DNA of 64,000 bases from Symbiodinium kawagutii. Lineage: Eukaryota > Sar > Dinophyceae > Suessiales > Symbiodiniaceae. Below the pieces are notes generated by a model. It saw nothing but the letters and a program-made list of their open reading frames with translations, was not told the DNA's origin and did not search any database. The stretch is taken from NCBI GenBank assembly GCA_009767595.1, contig VSDK01025482.1:54957-118956 (forward strand). The letters run 5' to 3'. This document shows, piece after piece, positions 54,101-62,600 of this stretch (positions within the stretch are counted from its first letter, which is position 1; each line of letters opens with the position of its first letter). The position numbers and the translations under genes were made by a program.

Positions 54101-55899
54101 AGCCACCAGGCCACCAGTTCTTCCAGGGTGCCATCCGCTGTAGCCACCCACGACAGTCACCAGGGTGCCCGCAGGTGATCGACATTCATCCGGGCGAAAC
54201 GCCTCAGCCCTTCCACTTCGACGATCAGTTCTGCCGTATGCCACGGCCGCGACCGGCCTTCTCTATGGCCACGGTGTGGGCCTTGGACGACAACTTCAAG
54301 GCTGAGAACGGTGCCACGGTGATCATCCCTGGGTCGCATACCTGGGATGACAACTGCCCTCAGCCACAAGTCATGAAGGAAATGGCCATCCCTGCAGAGT
54401 TGCCCATTGGAAGTTGCGTTTTCTTCAGTGGCACTTTGTGGTAACATGGAAGCATCAAGGGAAATGGAAGGAAATGGGAAAGATGTACGAGTGATGCTTA
54501 TATGTTGATGGTTTCTCAAAATAGGGGTACCCCCAGTTGTGATCCACTTTATGAATGTTTATCAACCATTTATAGTACTTCATAGTAATAAACCATAATC
54601 AACCAACAATCTCCTGGGGGGTCTCCAAGTCCTGGCGTGAGAAGCTACCAAATATGGTTTTAAACATTACTCAGTTTCCCTAGAATCCAACAACTGGTTG
54701 GTTGATGTTGGTTGGTTGACTTGCGCATAATGATTCATGATGGGGTGGTTCAACCACCGCCAACCAGTATGGCCAGTCAGTCATCAAACATCCTCCAACC
54801 ATCCACCTGTGTGCTTCGTTCCCCGCAAATTCCAAGGCACGGTGGTGGAGCCAATGTGAGCAGCAACACCAACCGTTGCGCCTTTACGGCGCAGTACTGC
54901 CAGCCGTGGGTGCGGCAGCAGGAGAACATGATGACGCCTGGTGTTGGTCACGAATGGGGCTGCGGGGGGTCATTAACGGTGGTTTCTTTAAATAGGGGGT
55001 ACACATGGGTACACCCAAATCATCCAATATCAACCATATATAAATCATATATGTAGTAGTAACCTAACCTGGTTGCGTGGAAAATCCACAGTTTATAGCT
55101 GGTTTACCCACTTAAAACTCTGTCTTTTGGGCTTCCAGGTTAGTTTGCCGAAGAGTATATGGCTAAATTTGTTGCCAGATTGGTGGCTGAGGTTACCCAA
55201 GCCATGGAATTTTTGGCAAATCATGTGTGGGTGCGTGGTAGGCAGCAAAAACAATTTCTGGACAAACCATTTTTGTGAGACCAGACTTGGACTTTGCCCC
55301 TGTCCCACAAAAGTCATGAAATAATCGTCGCAACCTCCCAGACTCATCCGTGATGGAACGATGTCATTGAGGTCTCTATATATACATACAGTTCTGATTT
55401 GAGTTACAGTAGCCACAATGTCAATGTTTGTTCAGGACGCGGGCGGAATTCAGCGGCTTATGAAATGGTGCAACCATGATTACAATGCGGCTAATGCAAC
55501 AACGAAATCACAACCATTCTGGTAATACAAACATCCAGCAGCAGTTGCATAGGTCGCGGATGAATAATTTTTTTCGACTTCCAACCTTTCCATGATGTTG
55601 GATGATTTCTTAGAACTGAAATGGATATAAATGGATCAATTTTGGATTCCGTACTAAACACAGTACCCAGGTTGCCTCAAAGACTTGACCCAACAAAGGC
55701 TTCAACCATGGTGGCGCCTACCCGTCTGCCACCCCATGGCGCCACAAATCCTCTGAGGATGTCCGTGCCGTTTGAGAAGGTTCACGAGCTGCCTGAGGCC
55801 GTTCAGTCCATGATCGGCTACTCCATTCATCCGCCATTTATTGGACACGTGGATGGGCGACATCCCTTGAAAGCAGCTGAGCGTTTGGCGAAGCTATGA
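51166..55899 (+). CDS. Phytanoyl-CoA dioxygenase (PhyH) family protein, 6 exons
   Basis: Fe(II)/2-oxoglutarate-dependent dioxygenase of the PhyH family, which hydroxylates lipid or small-molecule substrates; this substrate is unknown. Exons: 51166 or 51213 to 51279 (ELAWAAREVHEKGF), 51804-51919 (VILKDLLTREEAMEIREAIQ), 52987-53170 (RGRNNFEGYNTKRVYSVVGK ... LLPNFLLTAAQ), 54175-54440 (VIDIHPGETPQPFHFDDQF, then ENGATVIIPGSHTWDDN), 54837-about 54935 (HGGGANVSSNTNRCAFTAQY, CQPWVRQQEN), 55758-55899 (MSVPFEKVHELPEAVQSMIG ... IHPPFIGHVDG, stop TGA). The iron ligands H-x-D (HFD) and distal His (WHGGG, split by the fourth intron) are present, as is the Arg of the NR-x5-QY segment that normally binds 2-oxoglutarate. 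All acceptors are AG|G. The first four introns are GT-AG and keep phase. The fifth needs a GC or GA donor. The 5' start is uncertain. About 290-305 residues, normal for the family. Confidence 0.9.
52057..52150. repeat. MITE-like family 1 copy
   Basis: Left end TGGTTTCTCAAAATAGGGAC, right end CCCCTATTTTGAGAAACCA: near-perfect inverted repeats of about 18 bp. It lies within the second PhyH intron. Confidence 0.9.
52366..52479. repeat. MITE-like family 1 copy with ATATATG direct repeats
   Basis: ATATATG at 52366-52372 and 52473-52479 flanks a 100-bp body (ATGGTTTCTCAAAATGGGGG ... CTCTTTTGAGAAACTACT). It is the second copy inside the same PhyH intron. Confidence 0.85.
53391..53402. other. Assembly gap (12 N)
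   Basis: Run of Ns inside the third PhyH intron. Confidence 1.
54509..54640. repeat. MITE-like family 1 copy, long subtype
   Basis: Left end GATGGTTTCTCAAAATAGGG. The right side TCCTGGGGGGTCTCCAAG ends in an eroded GAGAAGC. It lies in the fourth PhyH intron. Confidence 0.65.
54978..55050. repeat. Possible partial MITE-like family 1 copy
   Basis: Starts GGTGGTTTCTTTAAATAGGG with GGTACAC following. The right end is not recognisable. It lies in the fifth PhyH intron. Confidence 0.4.
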
Positions 55900-56491
55900 A
55901 CAAATTAGGTTTGTGCCAGTGTTGCGGCCTTCGTTTTTTGGTTGCCGGGAGGCGAAAATCAGAAGATCACAAGCGTAAAGCTCCCGACGGCAATGAAAAT
56001 CGAGTAGCATGAAGCCTGGAAGTAATTGTTTGGTTTTCGAGGGCTCTCTGGCATTATGTTTCCGCTCACCGTGTGACTTTTGAAGTGCACCCGGGATTTG
56101 CGACTTCACTTGGTCGCCCTTGGCGGCGCCTCGTGATTCGTTTCCACCAGCTGGCTTGGTGGCATCTGGCAGAAGCTGAGCAGGAAAGGGAGAGCAGGCG
56201 ACCAGTGATTTGGACCTTGGTGCCTTTCTTTGCTTGGACGAAGGGTAGTTGTTTGCTGGTCTATGACATATATACCTAGTGACCTACTATTTCATGGTTT
56301 CAACCCACCAGTCATTCAAAATAGACAAGCAATCAATCCAAACATGGAAGAAATTGGTTGATAGTGGTTCACCATGGTTGGCCAACCACCCAAGACTTGG
56401 CTGATAAGGATTGATTTCTTAGCAAAGCACAAACATCCACCAACCATTGTCTTGGCATGTGTGATGATTAACATCTAATACACCGACGCAA

Positions 56492-56592
56492 GAATAGGTG
56501 CTTTCGCAAAATAGGAGATCCCCAAGGTCATCCAGTTTATCCACCATTCATAGTATCAACCGACCGTTTCAGGTGTCTCTCCGCCTTGAGAA
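56492..56592. repeat. MITE-like family 1 copy, diverged
   Basis: Left end GGTGCTTTCGCAAAATAGGA, right end CCGCCTTGAGAAACTCCCA, long-subtype core (CATCCAGTTTATCCACCATT). Confidence 0.6.
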
Positions 56593-57892
56593 ACTCCCAA
56601 TATGTGATGAATCATGGTAAGTACATATCATCTACACATAGAAACATCCAATATGTGATTGACATTGATTGACTAACCATAGTTAGTACACATCTTATAT
56701 TATCTTTTACAGATAGAAGCACCCAACATGTGAGTATATAACATTGATAAACTATGGTTAGCACATATCCGATTTATTTCTCTCGGACGAACGACGGGGT
56801 TGACCCGCACCACAGGTGGGGGGCAGTTGCTGCTCCAAGCGGAAGGCTGGAGCCATCAAGGGAGCACTGTTTGGAAAGATGGGTTTTTCGGGGTTCAGGG
56901 CGGTGAAACTGACTCTGATGCATGTTGGGTGGTGACATATCATCTTGGCAACTGGTGGTAGTAGCCAATCGCAATTCTCTTATTGCGTTGGTGTTTGTTA
57001 GATGGTGAAGTTGGTGGCTGTTGGTCGCAACACAGGGCAAGGAATCCTGCTATGGATCCATCAATGTCGCACTCTCACAATTCATGAATGATTTTGCTGG
57101 TCGAGGATGGTATCCATCCTTTGTGGCAGCCCCATCTGACATGATCATGATCATCATTAATTGAATATCATCCTCATGGCCATCAGCATCTACTGTACTC
57201 ATGGCGGATGGCTTTCCAATGTGTTTTTGATCATTCCTTTTTCAGTCCTCGAACCCTACGCTTGTTGCACCTGACGAGATATTTTCTTGCAGGTGCGGTT
57301 CAACATTTTCCAGCACCAACCAGGCATAGGTTGTCACGTAGTACATGGACCAACAAACATGGAAGAGTTGTGGCAGTCACAGGGATGTGACTGCATCTTA
57401 TACACAACCCTACACTGGTTGCAGTCAAGATGCCCACTATGACAAACCTTGGGGCTGTCCACAAATGGTTTCACCCAAGAATGCTGTTTTCCTGAGTACA
57501 AGGCCATTATTTTCCCGTTTCTCAGGGATAGAAACACGTTGCAATTTGAGCCATGTCCATTTTGGTCGAATCATTTCCTTTGCAGCACCCTTGTCCTGTT
57601 TTTAGTTGCTGACGTTCCCTGTTTCTGTCACCACAGCCACCAGTTTGGGGTAGCAACGTGTGGTCTCAGGCGACCAGTGATGTGTTGATGTCCTACTTGG
57701 AGCCTGGCTCCGCGGTCGTTTGGAAAGACATGAAGGAGGACAGTGCTGGGCTTCGGATCGACTCCAGACCTGGCACCTGACCAGGGAATGGTATTCATCA
57801 CCAGGGTGGCACCAGCAAGTGCTTGGGGAGTTGCCAGGTGTACTTTTTTTGAATTTGAGCACTGAGGTTGAATATTTGATGGAAAGGATGCT

Positions 57893-57930
57893 GATGATGA
57901 TGATGATGATGAAGAAGAAGAAGAACAAGA
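57893..57930. repeat. GAT/GAA trinucleotide tract
   Basis: GATGATGAT grading into GAAGAAGAAG. Confidence 0.9.
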
Positions 57931-59177
57931 AAATCCCTCCAAGACTAGTGGCCAATGAATTCATTTGGCAAAGTACTCCATCAAGGCTTCTATCTATGCT
58001 TTTTGGTGAGTGATGACCAGCATCATTCCCCCTTTTTCATGCAATACCAAGCAAGGGGCTAGTATTCGTGCTATTTGGAGCTAATATGTTTTTTTGAACA
58101 TGTTCTCCCCAAACCAATCTCCTGGCTACCCATTTTTGGCCATTGTCAACCATGGAAACTATTAGCATCATTACAATCACCATCAAGAGTCGTTGCCCAT
58201 GGTTAGCCATCATCAACCATCATTACCCATGATTAGGCGTCAATTTCACCAATATCAGCCATTATCAACCACTGCTTTGGCCATCATGCTAACCATCATT
58301 CTAATCATCATTCTAATCATCATTCCAACCGTTGTTCTGACCATCATTAGCCATCATTGCCCATCATTAGTTACATCCTCATAAATCATCATTCACCATG
58401 TTATCTATGCATCATTCTAACCCTGATTGTAGTTCTAGCCCCTCTAAACTAGTCATACCAAATCAAATTCGTTATTCTAACCATCATTCTAATCATCATA
58501 AGCCATGTATTATACCCTCATTAATTAATCATGATTGACCATGTCATTAATTCATCATTCTGACCATGATTGTAGTTCTAGCCATTCCAAACAGTCGTTC
58601 TAACTATTCTTAACCATCATGAACCATGTATAATACCCTCCTTAGCCATCATTATCTATCATTAAACCCTCATAAACCATCATCAACCACTGCTTTGGCC
58701 ATGATTCCATTGGAATGATGATTTGATCAATTGTTTATCATTTTTGGCCGAGAGGTAGGCCAAAAAAGCAAATAGAGAAGACCGACTACCAACATTATGG
58801 AAAACTACAAACATTTCGGTTGGCACATTGGCATTTTTGTTCTGCATAAATCGGTGTTGGACCCTCTTTGAAATCCACCCCCTGGCCCTCCATAGTCCCT
58901 AAATGCACCCCCCTAAACCCTTAAATACCCTAGAACTCCAAAACGCTGCGAGACCCAGAATTTCTGGGGGTATAAATCCTAGGGAGGGTACAGCTAAAGT
59001 AGCACGTCCATATGATTCCAACCATCATTCTAACCATCACTGACCATCATTCTGCACCATTATCAAAGCCATCTATCATCATGATCAATGAGCCATCCAT
59101 CACTAGTTGGTTGATTAATAAGCTGGTATATCCCTCATTATTGTTGGTTGTTATCCCCTATTATTAACCATAATTAC

Positions 59178-59349
59178 TGGTGGTGTCCCAGGTTCGTGGT
59201 GTCTTCTTTCGTATGAACTCCCTTCCCAGAACACTCGGACAAGCAATCCTTTTGGCAGCACGTAGACAAACGTAGCTTGATCTTGAAAAAGGGCAGCTGG
59301 TAAGTGAACAACTGAACCCTTGGTGACATGCAGGAGTACCCCTTCAGCA
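59178..59349 (-). repeat. Putative 3' LTR of the copia element (172 bp)
   Basis: Read on the minus strand it starts TGCTGAAGGGG directly after the purine tract and ends ...GGGACACCACCA, giving the TG...CA ends expected of LTRs. The outer border is inferred only from CA. Without the 5' LTR it cannot be confirmed here. Confidence 0.45.
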
Positions 59350-59361
59350 CTCCCCCTTTGG
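59350..59361 (-). promoter_or_regulatory. Polypurine tract of the copia element
   Basis: CCAAAGGGGGAG on the minus strand, 44 nt after the last stop codon and immediately before the putative LTR. This is the normal site for plus-strand DNA priming. Confidence 0.55.
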
Positions 59362-59404
59362 ATGTCACGACAGTGACTTCCAACTTTACAGCTCAACCTG
59401 CCCT

Positions 59405-59692
59405 TCATCCTGTACAGTTCGTACAACCCTTCCTTTCGTGTGCACCATCTCTAACTGGACAGTCGCGTTCTGTGTGGAAAGGTTCGTGTAGGTTGTGCAC
59501 ATAGATCATCTCACCATTCTTTGGCATACGTCTTTTCCTTGATGCCCTTCTTTGACATTCTGAGCACCATGTCATCACTGAGATGAAACGCGTCTGTGGT
59601 TGGGTCAGGTAGTTGCACCCCCTTTTGGAATGGTACACTTGGCCGTATGATGTCATCATCACTTCAAAGGGCAACCCTACTTCTTCCTGTTG
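59405..59692 (-). pseudogene. Frameshifted C-terminal segment with two HC-CC zinc-like modules
   Basis: This frame overlaps the end of the polyprotein and is open from 59974, but the protein-like part begins near 59692 (EVGLPFEVMMTSYGQVYH). Two similar modules follow. The first is H-x4-C (HSKRGC), then C-x2-C (CSEC). The second is H-x4-C (HTERDC), then C-x2-C (CTNC) just before the stop at 59405. Each could bind one zinc ion. The segment ends 44 nt before the polypurine tract, so it belongs to the element. Either a frameshift has cut it off from the polyprotein or it is reached by programmed frameshifting or splicing. The upstream part of the same frame is Arg/Pro-rich and probably open by chance. 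Confidence 0.6.
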
Positions 59693-62600
59693 AGTCGCCT
59701 GAACGGGGGGTCTCCTTTGGGTCCTCTCTTTCTTCCTTCTTCTGGGCGGTGGAGGTTGGCTTCGAGGATGTCTGTGATTCATTGGAGCTCGCAGCCTTAG
59801 ACTTTTCTTCACGATGGTAGTCCTGAGCGCGGCTTCGTGGATCTTCCTTCTGGGGGAAGGTGAAAACACCCAGGGGCTCTTTCTCAGATCCTGGGGAGGA
59901 TAATACCTCCGGCTTCTTGTTTCTTCCGGTCTTCGTCTTCCCCTTTCCAGTCTTCGATCTTTCCTTCCTCTCATCCTCTCCTTCGACTTCCTCGCTTTCC
60001 TTGAGTTCTCCTCGGGGCTTCAGAAGTCGTCCAATGCCCTTCCTCCACATCTGTTGGATCATGACTGTGACCAAGATCACCATCACGGTGTAGGCCACCA
60101 TCATCCACCAAAGCGTTGAACTTCCCTCATCTGCTTCATCTCGTCCTTGACCCTTCACTTCTTGGATCTTGGCCGCGATGATCAAGAGTTGGATCAACTT
60201 CGCCGCCTTTTCCATCTTCGATAAATCTTTCTTCACCTCCTTCATAGGTGCTTCTTCAACTTCCTTCTCCTCTTCCGGTTTCTTCATGAGTCCTTTCATC
60301 GACATCAATCCCTTCAAGGTTTCCAGCCTCACTGCTGATAGAGCCTTTGTGCCCACGTCAGCAATCATCTTCTCACCAGGGACGAAGGTGAGGTTCCAAA
60401 CGCCTTCTTCGATCATCTGCCGGGCATAATTGGACCTCATTCTTAGGTGCCTCGTCCTCCAGCTTCCACTTTCGGTCGTCAAGATCGCCAGTGCTGCTTG
60501 AGAATCGGTGACGCCCATCTTGGTGATCCTCTCACTGATCTCCTCAGCAATGATGCCAACTGCATCTGTGGCGACCATTCCCTCAACCACTTCATTCAAC
60601 TCAGCTTCCGCTGTGCTGAGCGACACAGTGGTTTGGCGTCCGGACCTCCAGAACAGGAGGTTCCCTTGGAGGAGGACTATGTAGGAACCATGGGACTCCT
60701 CTCCATCCGGTGCGAACGATGCGTCAGAGTACATCTGAAGCACCGGGTCCTGAGATCCATCATCCTCGAACCTCAATCCCTCCTCAGCTGTTCTCCTCAT
60801 GTAGCCCATCACCTGCCTCGCAGTCTCCTTCACGGAGGTGGTCGCCTTCGTCACATTGGCGCCCATCCTCGCACAAGCATACATGAGGTCGGGGCGTGTC
60901 CTTGTTACTGTCCAAAGGACTTCTCCAACCAACCGTTGGCAGGTCCTCACATCTTCTGGAGTGACTTCGTGAGAGTCCCTTTCCATCAGAGCCTGTTCTC
61001 TGGTGATTGGCACTTTCCGCTCCTTCAAGTCTTCATATCGTTCAACCAAATCCTTGATGTAGGACTCCTGTGAAATCATCCATGACTTCCTTCCCTTCTC
61101 ATTCTCCTGAATCTTCACCTCCATTCCAAGGAACCGAACTGGATCAATTCCCACTTCCTCTGGCTTGGAGATTGACCATGTTCTTTGGAATTCATCTCTC
61201 ACAGCTCTGGCTGTCTCCTCAGATCCCACAATGAAAATGTCGTCAACATACGTCATGACAAGTCCTCTGACCTGTCCATTCTCTAACGTGGGATAGGATC
61301 CCTCCGTTTCCTCCTCACAGACGACCTTCCATAGATTGGGTTCGGAGTCCAGCTGAACCAAGATGAGCACCTCTTCTCCTTCCTGACGCTTCAGCCTGAT
61401 TCTGAATCCCTGCATGGTGGCGTCACGATGTCTCCCCCATAGCCTTGGCGATCTTCGAAGTCCATACACAGCCTTGGTCGGGAGGTACATCACACCACGC
61501 TTCACCACCTTCTTTTCCGTCATCAGACTGGGGGGGCGGATCAAAATGATCACTTCATCATCCGTCATGTCCAGGAAGGCATTGAGAAAGGCGGTTTTGA
61601 TGTCCAATGTGATTCCTACCCATTGGAGCCGTGCTGCGGCCCATATCATGATTCGAAAGGCAGCTGAATCGGCGCCACCACTGTAGGTTTCCTCATCATC
61701 TCGCCTTTCTTCAAAATTCCCGCACACGACCCACCTCACCTTCTTCTTCCCACCTGCCTTCCCTGGCTTCCGAGTACACACCAACTTCGATGGCACATAC
61801 TCTATCTTCTTCTTCTGAGATCTCATCCTCTCTTCAAACTCTGCTCTTTCCTCAGGGGATAACTCCTTCAAAGCTCCCTTCTCAGTCAGCAAGGAATTCA
61901 TCTCTTCCCTCAAGGGTGGTTCCCACAGGTGCCAATTCTCTGCCACTTCCTTCGGGGATACCACTCGTGTTTGAAGAACATCTTCTTCCTCTGGGTTCAC
62001 CGACATCTTCCTCAACTTGGAAAGGATCTTTGCTTCCTCAGTCGCCATCTCGAAGTCATCTTCAACCATCTTCCTGGTCTCCTGTTGGATCAATCTCTGG
62101 ATCCTTCGTCGCTGCTCTTCGTCTTCATCCTCCTCATGGGGGTCTGACATCCTCCTGGCTCTTCGGATCGCAGACTTTTCCCTCAACCTTCTTCGGGCTG
62201 TGTGCTCATCAGGGATTTCACGTTCCAGTGCCACCCAGATCGATTCATCCAAAGGCTCAACCGTTCTCTTCATCAAGCACCGAGTCACCCGGGGTACCTC
62301 ATCTTCTTTCACTGTCCAATGACCATGTTCCTCTGCCGAAGGACAAAGATACATCACGGAGTCAACCACTGGGTCAAAACTCCCCCTGCGCCATGTGCGC
62401 TTTCGGATCTTCACTGGGTGCAGGAACGGGGGCCAATCTGGGGTTCTGTCCAACCTCACACATCTGTAGATCTCATTGGCGTACCTCAATGCCCAGGGCC
62501 ACCACTTCGCATCCCGATGAGCTTGACGTAGGATGCGACGAACATGGGTTTTGATGGCTTTCACGCTATTTTCCGCCCTTCCATTCGATTGAGGACTGTC

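Larger units (their letters stand above)
55900..59177. other. 3.3 kb intergenic DNA, no gene seen
   Basis: No recognisable coding exon. C/A-type words (CCATCATTCTAACC) dominate 58140-58740. A GATGATGAAGAAG tract lies at about 57893-57930 and a MITE-like copy at 56492-56592. At about 58850-58990 there is C-rich DNA with CCCTAAA-like words. Confidence 0.4.

Noticed and set aside
54941..54946. GT donor for the fifth PhyH intron
   Set aside because: Leaves phase 1, while the last exon's acceptor requires phase 2, so the conserved SVPFEKV frame would be lost.
61790..62554. Long + strand frames opposite the copia polyprotein (also 60447-61073, 63495-63878)
   Set aside because: Shadows of the intact minus-strand polyprotein; no independent motif.
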